Source of the DNA: Adiantum capillus-veneris
Taxonomy: Eukaryota > Streptophyta > Polypodiopsida > Polypodiales > Pteridaceae
Length of the DNA: 64,000 nucleotides
NCBI GenBank assembly: GCA_014529385.2
Contig: CM043971.1
Span: 82,503,340-82,567,339 of the forward strand
Direction: 5' to 3'
This document shows positions 12,248 through 22,759 of the stretch, piece by piece. A program made the position numbers and the translations under genes. Within the stretch, counting starts at the first letter, position 1. Every line of letters begins with the position of its first letter. The notes under the pieces were generated by a model, which saw nothing but the letters and a program-made list of their open reading frames with translations, did no database searches and was not told the origin of the DNA.

Positions 12248-12755
12248 AGCTTAATTAAATATTTAAATGCATCTAAATTCTCATTGCACCTCCCTAAAGG
12301 CCATCCAATAGGATTCAAGCACACAATGAGGGCAACAAGACTAGGGGCTTGACATGTGTCCTGTATGCCTCTTAAGTCTTGGGCTTGCCTTTGGTGTGTA
12401 TGTGTGTGTTCTCTCTCATCTCCTACTCTTAAGGCTTGCTCCCTTTTATGTAGGAGTCATGTTTGACTTGAAAACCACAAGCACCTCAAGCACCTTAGTC
12501 AGCTTAAGCACGACAAGCACCTCAAGCACCTTAGTCAGCTCAAGTACGACAAGCACCTCAAGCACATGCCTAGCTTGCCTAAGGTCTAAAGTACCTAAAG
12601 GTCCTAGGTCTAAGGACTTTTAACACTAATCTTTGGAGGTCTTTAATGAAGCTAACCCTAAGATCTTTTAAGCTCCATTATATGCTCGTTGCTCTTTGGT
12701 AGACCATCTCCTTTTTGGACCCTCGATTAAATGTAGCCTTCTCTCCCTTTGATCC
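11305..12755 (-). repeat. 3' LTR of element B (partial)
   Basis: Reads, on the minus strand, like the LTR of element A from CTCCCTTT (12755) down to a CCATATTCCATTT terminus at 11305. It contains a short (GA)n at 11459-11479, (GT)n at about 11993-12022 and (GA)n at 12181-12242. Sequence 12756-12960 between it and the chromodomain matches neither LTR and holds no recognisable gene. Confidence 0.8.
12181..12242. repeat. (GA)n microsatellite within the LTR of B
   Basis: Pure GA dinucleotide tract preceded by GTCCTTCTTTCCCCCT and followed by TTTAAATGCATCTAAATTC. The same flanks border the tracts at 17419-17479 and 17758-17832. Confidence 0.95.
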
Positions 12756-12966
12756 ATATTAGAGTGACAAATTATATTTGGTGTTTGGGAGACGTCGTCA
12801 TCAGAAACATGATTCTAAGCATGCATACTACTTAAATTTGTGCACAATAAAAGGAGAACTAGTCTTATAAGACAAAAACATTGTTCATTTAAAAAGAATT
12901 TACATTTGCTTACTCTAGTGTAGCAATGTAAGCATTCACAAGGTTCATACCATCCTTAAGCTATGT

Positions 12967-14300
12967 TCATTGCATCCATCTAGCATTTTCAAAAGGATAA
13001 TTTTTGAACTTAATAAGATACCGTAGGATAATCTTACCATGTCCTAGAACCTTGTCTTCATGTTGAAGGATGGATTTGAGCTGGAGCACCTCTTCTTGAT
13101 CTTCAGTCTCGGACGGGTCCCCAATTATTGGTTCTCTTGGTGGCTCTCCTTTGCAAGGCTTAAGTAGGCTCACATGAAAATCATTGTGTATGAGGCAATG
13201 ATTGGGAAACTTTAGTTGATAGGCCATCTCTTTGATTGGTTTTAAGATTTGAAAAGGTCCATAGTATCTTTTTGCTAGCTTAGCATAATACTTTTGGTGG
13301 CCTGTAGGATTTTTGCCCGTAGTTTTTCTCAATTGAACCTTGGGAAACTTGCGTAGGACCCAATCATTTTCCTTGAAAGTTAAGGACCTTCTATGCTTGT
13401 TAGCATCAACTTTTTGCCTTTGTTGTGAGATGGATACAGTCTCCTTAATTTTTTGAAAAGATTTCTGTAGGTCTTGGCTATACTCATCAGCAGCCCAAAT
13501 ATCTTCCCATGTACCTTAAGTAGCAAGGGACTTTTTGGTCTTCCCTCAATGATCTCGAAAGGTGCCTTCCCATGTAGCAGTATGGACAGTGTTATTGTAC
13601 GCATACTCTACAAGGGGTGGGTACTTCTCCCATTGTGAGCATTGATCTATTCCTCTAACATAGGTCTTGAGTAGATCTAAAATCATAAGGTTAGCTATTT
13701 CACTTTGGCCATCCATTTGTGGGTGATAGGCCGAAGAGAAATTTAACCTTGCTCCTAGATTTTCAAAGAGACCTTTCTAGAAATTACTGGTCGTTTTAGG
13801 ATCTCTATCTGACACTATGGATGTTGGCAAGCCATGGTGTTTGAAAATCTGGGATATGAAGAGGGTTGCCATTTGATGTGCCTTAATAGTCTTTTTGACA
13901 TGTATAAAGTGTGCTTGTTTGCTAAACATGTCGACTATTATCCATATTCCCGTATTCCCATGGATAGGCTTAGATAATCTAAAGATAAAATCCGTGGATA
14001 TGCTCTCCCATGGTGAATTAGGAATTGGCAATGGCTGGAGTAATCCAGGTTGCTTCCATCTATCATACTTTCTCTTTTGGCATACCACGCATTTTGAAAC
14101 ATACTCTTGTATGTCTATTTTCATGCTAGGCCAATAGAAATACGTCCCTACTCCTTGAAGAGTAGGTTGAACCCCTCTATGCTCCGCATAGGGAGGAGCA
14201 TGGGATTCATACATTACTTTCTCATGAAGGGAGTTAGTAACACATAACCTATTGCCATGAGAAGATAACCATCCTACAAGGTGAACGGTTCTTCTTTCTT
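12967..14300 (-). pseudogene. Integrase and chromodomain of element B
   Basis: Reading from the high end: the zinc-binding region (HAPPYAEHRG ... CVVCQKRK, 14205-14080), the DDE core with TDFIFRLSKPIHGNTG and SDRDPKTTSNF (second Asp, about 13800), then after a frame break HGKAPFEIIEGRPKSP (about 13570). The C-terminal module starts at 13332 and holds the chromodomain-like end RYLIKFKNYPFENARWMQ (13030-12970). It would have inserted the element and directed it to chromatin. At least two frameshifts separate the catalytic Asp and Glu segments. Confidence 0.85.
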
Positions 14301-14386
14301 CTCTAAGGCAAGGGCTGAAATTATATCCTTGAAATCAGGATCAATAGCATACTTATCTATCATAGAAGATGGATCATTGTGAGTTG

Positions 14387-15720
14387 CTATAGACACTGCA
14401 TTTGCTCTTGGTCATCCTGATAGTGCAACACAACCACTTGATTGTGCTTACCAGCAATATGAAAATTAAATCGCAAAAGAAAAATTTCCCACCTCATTTG
14501 TTTGTCAAAAGGCTTGGTTTTCGTCATGAAGTACTTAAGATTTTGGTGATCCGTTCGCAGGATGAATGGAGTCCCCAAAAGATAATGTTTCCATGTGTCA
14601 AGGGCATGTAGAACAACTAGTAGCTCCTTTTTGTATATGCTCAACACTCGCTCATCGGAATTGAGTCTTCGACTCTCTTATGCTATGGCATGCCCTTATT
14701 GAAGCAAGACTGCTCCAAGGCAATCTCCACAAGCATCACATTGGACCTCAAATGGTTTGAGAGATCCGGTAGGGTTATCATAGATTGTGAGGTAAGATTT
14801 TCTTTGAGCTTCTCAAAAGAATTTTGCTCTTTTGCAGTCCATGTATACTTAATGTTCTTTTTTTAAAGTCATGTAATGGTCTTGCTATTTGTGAGAATTT
14901 TTCTATGAAGCGTCTATAGTATGCACACATACCAATAAAGCTACGTAGCTCGGGTAGATTCCTTGGATTAGGCCATCCTTTTATTACCTTTAACTTTGTT
15001 GGATCCATACGGATACCATCTAGAGAGATAATGTGACCTAAGTATTGAATCTCTTGAAGGAAAAATTCACTCTTCTTTTGATTAATGAAAAGATTATTCT
15101 TCCTCAAAACTTGAAAAATTACGTGGAGTTGTTGCTTATGCTCCTCAAGAGATTTGGAGTAAATGATAATATCATCGAAGAACACTCCTGTAAACTTGCA
15201 GCGGTGTCTAAATATTTTCTTCATTAAGCGATTGAATGTGGCTAGAGCATTTGTTAAGCCAAAAGCCATGACAAGATATTCATAAAGACCAAATGTTGTA
15301 TGAAAAGTGGTCTTTACAATATCTTCATTGACTATCCTTGTTTGATAGTAGCCACTTTTAAGGTCAATCCTACCGAAGTAGGTAGATCCTTGTAGCTTAT
15401 CAAAGAGATCTATCCACGACACGTGAAATCTATTTTTGATAGTGATCCTATTTAGTGCTCTATAGTCAACACACATATGGTATGCGCTGTCTTTCTTTTG
15501 CACTAAAAGGACTGGTGAACAAAAGGGAGAGGAGCTAGGCCTCACCATCCCCTTATCCACCAGTTCATGTACTTGCCTAATAATCTCCTCTTGTTGAGCT
15601 TGGGAAATTCGATAAGGAGGCTTATTAGGCGGTGAGCTCCTAGGTAGAAGCTCTATTCTATGGTCATCATCCCCTCTTTGGGAGGTAACTCTCCAAGGAT
15701 GTCATCAATAAAAACATATT
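14387..15720 (-). pseudogene. Reverse transcriptase and RNase H of element B
   Basis: The RT reads openly for 260 codons (15560-14778): VRPSSSPFCSPVLLVQKKD, VDYRALNRITIKNRF, RIDLKSGYYQTRI, FGLTNALATF and the catalytic box as VFFDDIIIYSKSLEEHK, with both Asp kept. ELRSFIGMCAYYRRFIEKF appears once, where element A has it three times. RNase H follows in other frames, ending with YKKELLVVLHALDTWKHYLLG and RTDHQNLKYF (14640-14560). It is the best preserved RT of the window, but it has no in-frame connection to protease or integrase. Confidence 0.88.
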
Positions 15721-15769
15721 GGAATCTATTTAGGAAACTCTAATTCCTCTTGATTCCTACCATTTCCAT

Positions 15770-17366
15770 TGGATAAAACATTAGGATTATTTATGGACTC
15801 TTTAACAAAAATCATGTACGCGAAAACTGAGCTTTTCATTGACTTATCAAAAGCAAACGTATTTACAAGGGGTATAGTATGACACGACTCATTAGCATCT
15901 ATGTATATGTTCTTTTCCCTGTAGAGCTGAAATAAATTCTCCTTTCAAGGAACTTCATATTGGCAGCCATGTGGTTGGACCACGGTGCCCCTAGGATAAC
16001 ATCCTCATGCTTGAGAGGGGAGATGAAAAAGTCTTCCTTGCCGACATAGTCTTGGACATGAAGGCTTGATTTCCCAATCAAGGGAGTACGTGCGGCTTCT
16101 TGTCCCTTGAAATCTCCATCAACCATAACGGTGTCTCCCATCTCATCAGCTTGTATGCCTAACTTAGTGGCCAACTACGTTGTTACGAAGTTGTGAGTAG
16201 AGCCAGGGTAAAAAAGGATAAAGGCATCATGCTCCCTCACCTTTCCCCAAACATAGGAAAGGGACGATCCTTTGCAATGAGTATCCTCCTTTGGAGCTTC
16301 AACCATGGAAGCTCTAGAAGTCTCATTGCATGAATTTCTTTTGGGGAAAGAACGATAGCCATGTCCTTGCTCCCTACACTTGAAACATTTATGGTCTTTG
16401 CGAAAAGCCTCTAACTCTTTAGTAGAGAGATTATTTTTACCCTTGTAAACTCCTTTCTCCTTGGTCTTGTAGTTGTTGTTGCTAGAATTGCCTTGGAAAG
16501 AGTTTTGAGCATTGTTCTTCCCTCTAGGTTCATTTCGGTCTCTAGTTTCCATGGGCTTAAAATTCCTTTTAGCCCCTTGTTGGAAGTTGATTTGTGAAGT
16601 GACCATAGTATGGTGAATCACTTCAGTGGTCGTCCTAGGCCTTTGAGAGCTGACATACTTGGCCATATCTTTAGGTAGGTCCCACACAAAATTGTTGCTT
16701 TTGTATGGCAAAGTCTATCTTTTGGTAGATTGTAGCTTTGAGATGTAAATCCCAAAACTTGTCCACATACTTGTGGATAGATTCATTGGGAGATAGATTC
16801 AAACTTCGCCATTTGGTTAAGCACTTTGTCTTTGGCATCGCTTGCAAGAAGTTGCTTCATTATGGAAACTTGTAGAGTTTTCCATGTCTTTGGAGCTTTG
16901 CCATTACCTCGTAGACTAGTCCACCATTGTCGAACAGATTTTTGAAAGTGTATAGCTACATGACGTAGCTTGGAGGACTCTGTGAAGCCCTCATCTCCAA
17001 AGGCCGCATCAAATTGTTGGATGAAGGCCAAAACTTTGTCCGTAGCACCAAAGGTGACATCATAGGTGAGAAAAGAGATGCTCTTTCCTCCCTCTTTGAA
17101 CTTCTTAAGCTTGTAGGACCTTTTCAAAGCAGCACAGGATTTGCGATGTCCTCTTCTCTTGTACTTTCTAGGAGAAAAACCGCTACTTTCATCGGAAGAG
17201 GAGGAAGGTAATGAAGATGGAGAAGAGGGTGACCCCTTTCCCGCCTTTTTCTTCTATTGATTCCTCTCTTCCTTCTCAGAATGACGAGGATAAGGACTAT
17301 ATGACGATCTTTTTCTCTTGGGAGGAGTTGGGGATTGTCGAGACCATCGTCTTCGTGGAGCCACAT
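15770..17366 (-). pseudogene. Gag and protease of element B
   Basis: Capsid sequence: KKFKEGGKSISFLTYDVTFG (17110-17050), HFQKSVRQWWTSLRGNGKAP (16950-16890), MAKYVSSQRPRTTTEV (about 16665). The zinc knuckle CFKCREQGHGYRSFPK (16385-16335) has lost its fourth ligand (Cys to Phe). The protease box reads FILFYPGSTHNFVTT, where the catalytic Asp present in element A (FFDPGS) is Tyr. The flap and ILGAPWS follow to 15899. The first 120 or so gag codons known from element A are missing: the sequence breaks into LTR DNA at about 17395. Confidence 0.85.
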
Positions 17367-17415
17367 CTTTCAAAAAACTTGGAGATTCACTTGGACAAGT
17401 GTCCTTCTTTCCCCC

Positions 17416-17418
<3 letters not shown>

Positions 17419-17479
<61 letters not shown>
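17419..17479. repeat. (GA)n microsatellite at the gag/LTR junction
   Basis: Pure GA tract lying where gag of element B is fused to LTR sequence. A near-identical block lies at 17738-17870. Confidence 0.95.
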
Positions 17480-17482
<3 letters not shown>

Positions 17483-17756
17483 AATTATTTAAATGCATCT
17501 AAATTCTCATTGGTGTAGGCTCTCCACTTCTCAAGCTTGGAGAAGGAGATGAAGTTCTTGTTCAAGACATGAGAGAATGTGTGAGTGTGTGTGTGAGAAT
17601 GCCAAAAATGAGAGCCCTAGCTTGCCTTGATCGACCCCTCTCTCTCCTAGCACTAGCTTGCACCCCATTCGCCCATGCCAAGGCTTAGCCAATCACATGC
17701 TTTGGTCATATCAAGCAATAGGGGTAGCATTTGGACAATTGTCCTTCTTACCCCCT

Positions 17757-17757
<1 letters not shown>

Positions 17758-17832
<75 letters not shown>
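17758..17832. repeat. (GA)n microsatellite in 5' LTR of B
   Basis: About 75 bp of pure GA, in the same sequence context as 12181-12242. Confidence 0.95.
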
Positions 17833-17835
<3 letters not shown>

Positions 17836-18465
17836 CTTAATTAATTATTTAAATGCATCTAAATTCTCATTGGACCTCCCTAAAGGCCATCCAATAGGAT
17901 TTAGACACACTATGAGGGCAACAGGTCTAGGGGCTTGAGTCTTTATCCCTCTTGAGTCTTGAGCTTGCCTTTAGTGTGTGTGTGTATTCTCTTTCATCCC
18001 CTACTCTTAGGGCTTGCCCCCTTCTATGTAGGAGTCATGTTTGACTTGAAAACCACAAGCACCTTGGTCATCAAGCACCTTAGTCATGAAGCACCTTACG
18101 CGACAAGCACCTCAAGCACCTTAGTCAGCTCGAGCACGACAAGCACCTCAAGCACATGCCTAGCTTGCCTAAGGTCTAAAGTACCTAAAGGTCCTAGGTC
18201 TAAGGACTTTTAACACTAACCTTTGGAGGTCTTTAATGAAGCTAACCCTAAGGTCTTTTAAGCTCCACAATCTGCTCATTGCTCTTTGGTAGACCATCTC
18301 CTTTTTGGACCCTCAATGAGCTGTAGCTTTCTCTCCCTTTGGTCCCATGCTGCGATAGATCTAAAAGCACATATCTATATTCTAACTCTTGTTCCCATTC
18401 ATTTTCCCACATTAAATGATCATTTCAATATGAGAAAATCATTTGGGGGTACGTAGATATTAGAT

Positions 18466-18470
<5 letters not shown>

Positions 18471-18527
<57 letters not shown>
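18471..18527. repeat. (GA)n microsatellite at the high end of element B
   Basis: Fifty-seven bp of GA starting at the base next to the LTR start of element B. Confidence 0.95.
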
Positions 18528-18532
<5 letters not shown>

Positions 18533-18703
18533 TAATACGTCGAGTTAAACAGGACGCAGGCAACAGTTGGGTTATGGGAGAGGGGGAATAAACAAGAGGG
18601 GTGGAGATGGAAAGCTTCTATTGAGAGCCTGTGTTGAGCACCTATAAGAGAAAGAACGGCAAGTTGTTTGTGAATGCTCTAGAAGAACCTACACGAGAGA
18701 ACG

Positions 18704-18795
<92 letters not shown>

Positions 18796-19194
18796 TGATA
18801 GTCCAAACCGCCCCCCAAAAGAACGTGTGTTGATGCATTCGAGAGACTTGTTCTCTTACTTTCGCACGTCGCAAACTAACACACTCTCTCTCTGTTTACG
18901 CAAGTTCTAGCCCCCATCACGCTCGACATAAAATTTACAGAGATTCCCCCTATGTATGATTTTTTTAGAATTGTGCACACATACTTTTGCTTCGCTGCCA
19001 CCTGCTACCCACCCTTGATCCCCTTTCGATTTCATAGGAGCATCGACTGTACATTTGGCACTTTCCTAAATCCTAGTGAAATCGGTTTTTTTTTAAATCA
19101 ACCAAATTTATTGGCTCCCCCTACTGGCTCATCTACATTTTATTCGATTCATCCCGAGATTCCTCAAGAATCTCAAATTTGCCCCCTTAGGCAG
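18528..19194. repeat. Gene-free stretch with a second (GA)n tract at 18709-18793
   Basis: Apart from the 85-bp GA tract, this holds no recognisable coding, RNA or mobile-element sequence. Frames through the GA tract are artefacts. Confidence 0.6.
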
Positions 19195-19310
19195 GGGGAT
19201 TTGTTGCAACTTCAAATGGGAGGGCGAGACTCGAACCCATACCACTGGTTAACAATTATTCATGTGGATCCTCTAACAATGCGAGCAACCATGCTCAGTT
19301 GATGCAAGGC
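19195..19310 (-). mobile_element. tRNA-derived SINE-like fragment
   Basis: On the minus strand, GGGTTCGAGTCTCGCCCTCC (about 19232-19213) is a good RNA polymerase III B box with T-stem complementarity. TGGTTGCTCGCATTG about 55 bases upstream could serve as the A box. The spacing suits a tRNA or tRNA-derived SINE, but the rest does not fold into a convincing cloverleaf, so a SINE remnant is preferred over a tRNA gene. Confidence 0.4.
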
Positions 19311-19513
19311 ATAGACCTTGCAATATCAAAAAAACACCTGCACGTCCGTTGCTACTTTGCCAGTCGCCCTCAACCGCTGCGTGCAGCGCACTCATCCACC
19401 CATAGCCTTGCTTGCACCTGCTCGTCCTCTTCTCTCCTGCTCTCCACGTGCTGCATCGCCCCATGTTGTCCCTCGTCTCGCATCTGCGTAGATTCTCTAC
19501 CCATTTTCCCCCC

Positions 19514-19638
19514 AGTGAGTGGTACCGATAATAATTATTCTCCAAAAGGGCTACTACTCAACACTAATAAGGTTGTGGTTTGAAGTGAAAAAGATATATC
19601 AATGTTGCATTCCTTGTCGATGTACGCACTCGCACACA
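19514..19638 (+). repeat. 125-bp direct repeat, copy 1
   Basis: From AGTGAGTGGTACC to CTCGCACACA. It repeats at 20000-20124 with about six differences (about 95% identity by eye). The two copies start 486 bp apart. Confidence 0.95.
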
Positions 19639-19867
19639 TTTTTCCCCTAGTATGTGTCCTCGATTCCGAAAAATGATGCATTAATCAGAATCTTTTGAAG
19701 ATGCTGCGAAGGTAAAGATGCACGATAAAGGCACACGATGAGTGAGCAGAGGCGGGGAGGGGTGGAGCGAGGTTGGGCGGCCTCAAGCTCCGTGATCGCG
19801 AGGGGGGGGGAGCCGGATGTTGAGGCATGCGTAGAGTCTGTTGGTTTTTTTTAAAACTTGATGAATC

Positions 19868-19975
19868 AGTTGCACTACCAGCTCGACGTCTTGGTGCATG
19901 TGGTTAGGCTTGAGACTCTAAAGTTCTATACGTTGAGAGGCCGGAGTTCGAATCCTCTCTACTCCTTTTAGAAGG
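19868..19975 (+). mobile_element. tRNA-derived SINE-like fragment between the direct repeats
   Basis: GTGGTTAGGCTTGAG (A-box-like, about 19900-19914) and GAGTTCGAATCC (B box, about 19945-19956) are spaced as in tRNA-derived promoters. The fragment is followed by CTCTCTACTCCTTTT with a T run. No full cloverleaf was seen. Probably a SINE head, possibly a degenerate tRNA. Confidence 0.4.
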
Positions 19976-19999
19976 TAAGGTCCTCATACAGGGGTCAAT

Positions 20000-20124
20000 A
20001 GTGAGTGGTACCAATAATAATTACTCTCCAAAAGGGCTACTACTCAACACTAATAAGGTTGTGCTTTGAAGTGAAAAAAATATATCAACGTTGCATTCCT
20101 TGTCGACGTACGCACTCGCACACA
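20000..20124 (+). repeat. 125-bp direct repeat, copy 2, abutting the ADSL start codon
   Basis: Second copy of 19514-19638. It ends six bases before the ATG at 20131, so it probably supplies the 5' untranslated leader and perhaps part of the promoter of adenylosuccinate lyase. Confidence 0.9.
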
Positions 20125-20130
20125 GTGGAC

Positions 20131-20765
20131 ATGGCGAGCCGCGCTCCGTCGTCTTCTCCAGAGGCGTTGGCAGGAGCAGATAGAGCTGCCACAAGGTTGC
20201 TGGGATTTTCTACTCGACCCTCCTTCACCCTCTTTCCGGTCTCTGCTCAACCTCATAGCTCCTCTGCAGGAAGCCTTTTTCCGCGCATCTGCGCAACTGC
20301 AGCAGAGAGCTCTGCATCCACCATTTCACTGGTAAGATTAAGGTCAATTTTGCAAGCAGCAACGCAACCGTGCAAGTGCCAAGTGCTGCATGGCCATCAG
20401 ATGTGTGTGTGTGTGTGTGTGTGCGTGCGCTATTTCTCATTTCATGAGCTGGAAGATTGAGCTCCTGAGCCACAGAATGTGTCACAGACTGCTTACTGGG
20501 TAAAAGAACATCTGTACACATCCAAAGTGTGATACCATGCTTATTTATTTCCTCTCTGTTTTTGCCTGCAAATAACACCCAAGTTTTGAACTTTCAGTGT
20601 CCAAGCCAGAAAATTTGGAGCCTGTTTTCTGATGCAGATGTTGACCTGGAACTTTCTGAATTAACTGCCATCTCTCCATTGGATGGACGGTATGCTAACC
20701 AAGTGAAGAAGCTTAGAACCTCGGTTAGCGAATTCAGTCTCATCCGGTACCGAGTATTTGTTGAG
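20131..20765 (+). CDS. ADSL: Adenylosuccinate lyase, exons 1-2 (partial gene)
   Basis: Adenylosuccinate lyase (EC 4.3.2.2) splits SAICAR and adenylosuccinate in purine synthesis. The plant enzyme is plastid-targeted. Exon 1 (20131-20331, 67 codons) encodes MASRAPSSSPEALAGA and onward: rich in Ser, Ala and Arg and poor in acidic residues, like a transit peptide. It ends at a G|GTAAG donor. Exon 2 (20598-20765, 56 codons, after a CTTTCAG acceptor) contains ELTAISPLDGRYANQVKKL and EFSLIRYRVFVE, the family's N-terminal signature. It ends at GAG|GTACAG. Both introns are phase 0 and the exons join in frame. Intron 1 (266 bp) holds a (GT)n. Exons for the catalytic fumarase-like domain are not found downstream: they may lie past the window or be lost. 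The frame is undamaged, unlike all neighbours, suggesting a live gene. Confidence 0.8.
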
Positions 20766-21920
20766 GTACAGTATGTATTTAAATTACATTGTGCCGTTGC
20801 TGAACACGCACACACTGTCACTCACACATTACTTACACCTAAAGTTATGGTGCATTTTCACTCACAGAAGATTGAACTGTGCTGTGTTATATCTAATCTC
20901 AAGGCTTCAAATACAAATACTGTGCTGTGATGGTGCAGAGAATACTTAAGAATTGGAGGGTTTGGCTCTAGCACATCAAATTAAGAGGTGCTTGAAGCAC
21001 CTGTTTGCACAAATTGGAACCATTGCTATTTGATTAAAAGCACTGTTCGCATAGATCTTTGAGTGGCCATTGGTGGATAATTAGCTGACGACGTGTCGTT
21101 CCTAGAAATTTTATTGGAGCTTGAACACTTCTTTTCGAAGGAGGGTTACTTGGTGGGTTCATAGTGTCGTTGTTTGTGAAAGCCAGCCCTCCAATGGACA
21201 AGGGAGCGAAGGTATTAGACAAAAAGTGTCAGGCACAAGGATATCATCGAGGAGGTTGGTGAAGTGTCACCTGAAGCCTTCTGAGACACGAAGATTTTTA
21301 CTGTAGACCTTTCAATGGCTAGGAAGCACTTACTTTCTGCAAGAACATTAAGCTCTTGTGTGGCAAATTGACGTATTTCTTGCAAGCAGAGAGAACTGGA
21401 AAAGATATCTTCTCACAATAAGCATATAAAATTTCAACAATCCCAATCTGGGGAGCTTTTTAGTGGAGCAGATAGGCATGAGGTGGATTATGCCAATTGT
21501 GAGTCTTGTCTAATGTGCCATGTGAGTAGCATTTATTTGAAGGCTAAAGCTGCTAAGTTGCTTTCAGGTAAAGTAGATGCTTTTCTGGAAAGGAGTATGT
21601 GTCAACATTGCATTTGTGCATAAGATTGCGTCCTGGGACACTTGGATAGTGTCTGTGCGAGCATAATTGAATTTATCAATGATTCAAGTGAGTTTTGCAG
21701 AGTTAAAAAGTGGTCTGGCCACCCACCTTATTAAGTAGGCAGCCACTTATAAAGAAAGTAGCCCCAAAACTGGATGTCCCCTCAAAAAGCATCCACCTCC
21801 TATGTGTGCATGCGGTCTCTTTCATATTTTGTCTCTTAAGGCAATTTCTCTCTCCCCTCTCTAGGCACCTTGATTTTTACCCTATTCTTGCAGAAAGCAA
21901 GGCACCTCCCTATTTAAGGG
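20766..21920. other. Presumed ADSL intron 2, no gene recognised
   Basis: No frame here matches the next conserved block of adenylosuccinate lyase. The open frames are short and unrelated. If the gene is whole, this is the start of an intron that continues through the inserted elements. Confidence 0.4.
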
Positions 21921-21925
21921 GGCTG

Positions 21926-22732
21926 TGTAACAAACTGCTGACGTGTCAAAGCCTAAAGAATGGAGCCAACTTACAGATGCCGGCCGAGGGGCCTAAACCC
22001 TAAGAAGCAGTAGAAGAAGTGTCACAGAGTGAGGACGTGGTAACTTTAATTGCTGAAACCCTAATTCTGGAAACCCTAACCCTAAAACCTGCAAACCCTA
22101 ATTTCTGCCAGAAACCCTAACTGCTGAACCCTAATTCTGGAAACCCTAACCCTAAAACCTGCAAACCCTAATTCTAGAAACCCTAAGAAGAACAAGCAAC
22201 AGAAGAAGAAGTCCTACCAACTTATGGAGATCCCGTCCGATGGGGTCCCAAGTGGCATAAAAGCATTAAAAATAAAGCAGAACACACTCAAAAGACTTTG
22301 CACATCAAAACATGATGATGTGGCACCTGTACGGACGTCCCGGAATTCGCGGCGGATTTTTTAGGGAAATCCCGAAATTTTAGGAAAGTGATTTTTTGGG
22401 GTCAGCTTTTCATATTTGATGCTTTTAGGCTTTGGGCCTTTAAATATGAGCCTTGGGAGCCCTCTCTGGCACTCTTTAGCGCGCAGATTGCAGAGGAGGT
22501 GCTCCCCGGCTGTTGTACTTTGCGAATCAGCAGTAATATAAAGAAATACCGAAAGGGGTGCCAAGGTTTGGGGCCAATACTCTCTGGGGTGCAATTTCGC
22601 CACTCCGTGTCGCGTGTCGTCTCTCTCTCTCTCTCTCTCAGTTCAGTTGTTATTGAACAGTTGTTATTGAAGTGCTAAAAGTCTGTTCAGTCTGTTCTTT
22701 TCTATTGGCACGTGGTGCCCGCATTTGTGACA
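21926..22732 (+). repeat. 5' LTR of element C
   Basis: Begins TGTAACAAACTGCTGACGTG and ends CGCATTTGTGACA. It contains a telomere-like stretch (about 22046-22190) and the conserved module at 22541-22590. Confidence 0.92.
22046..22190 (+). repeat. Telomere-like AAACCCTAA array in the C LTR
   Basis: An irregular run of AAACCCTAA and ACCCTAACCCTAA units separated by AATTCTGG or ACCTGC spacers, similar to the plant telomere unit CCCTAAA. The 3' LTR (about 24440-24600) has the same array, so it moves with the element and is not a fossil chromosome end. Confidence 0.85.
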
Positions 22733-22733
22733 G

Positions 22734-22745
22734 TGGTATCAGAGC
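22734..22745 (+). other. tRNA-Met primer-binding site of element C
   Basis: TGGTATCAGAGC, a perfect match to the usual plant initiator-Met primer site, starts two bases after the LTR end. Confidence 0.9.
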
Positions 22746-22759
22746 ATCAGGCGTGTGCT

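Larger units (their letters stand above)
11305..18470 (-). mobile_element. Gypsy chromovirus B, rearranged
   Basis: A relative of element A in reverse orientation. Chromodomain, integrase, RNase H, RT, protease and gag run from 12967 up to 17366, flanked by LTR sequence homologous to the LTRs of A. The high end (18461-18470) reads, reversed, ATAAAATCTAATATC, as at the LTR start of A. Both ends abut (GA)n tracts, so a GA-type target duplication would be invisible. The 5' side has lost the LTR end, primer site and start of gag. The 3' LTR lacks its first few hundred bases beyond 12755. All genes are broken. Confidence 0.85.
17395..18470 (-). repeat. 5' LTR of element B with internal duplication
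   Basis: LTR sequence on the minus strand, from the start (18470) down to a junction with gag at about 17395. A block made of TGTCCTTCTT(N)CCCCCT, a GA tract and TTTAAATGCATCTAAATTC occurs twice (17395-17512 and 17738-17870) but once in the other LTR (about 12160-12280). The LTR end and primer site are absent. Confidence 0.75.

Noticed and set aside
19868-19975. Functional tRNA gene
   Set aside because: A- and B-box-like sequences are present but no acceptor stem pairing or clear anticodon stem was found.
19514-20124. TRIM (miniature LTR element) with 125-bp LTRs
   Set aside because: The repeats nearly fit TG...CA, but no tRNA-like primer site follows copy 1, no purine tract precedes copy 2 and the flanks (CCCAG, GTGGA) are not a target duplication.
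20766-21920. Third exon of ADSL
   Set aside because: I looked for the conserved segment after VFVE (Trp-Leu-rich helix) and did not find it in any plus-strand frame.
22046-22190. Fossil chromosome end (interstitial telomere from fusion)
   Set aside because: The same array is present in both LTRs of element C and in a solo LTR elsewhere, so it moves with the element.
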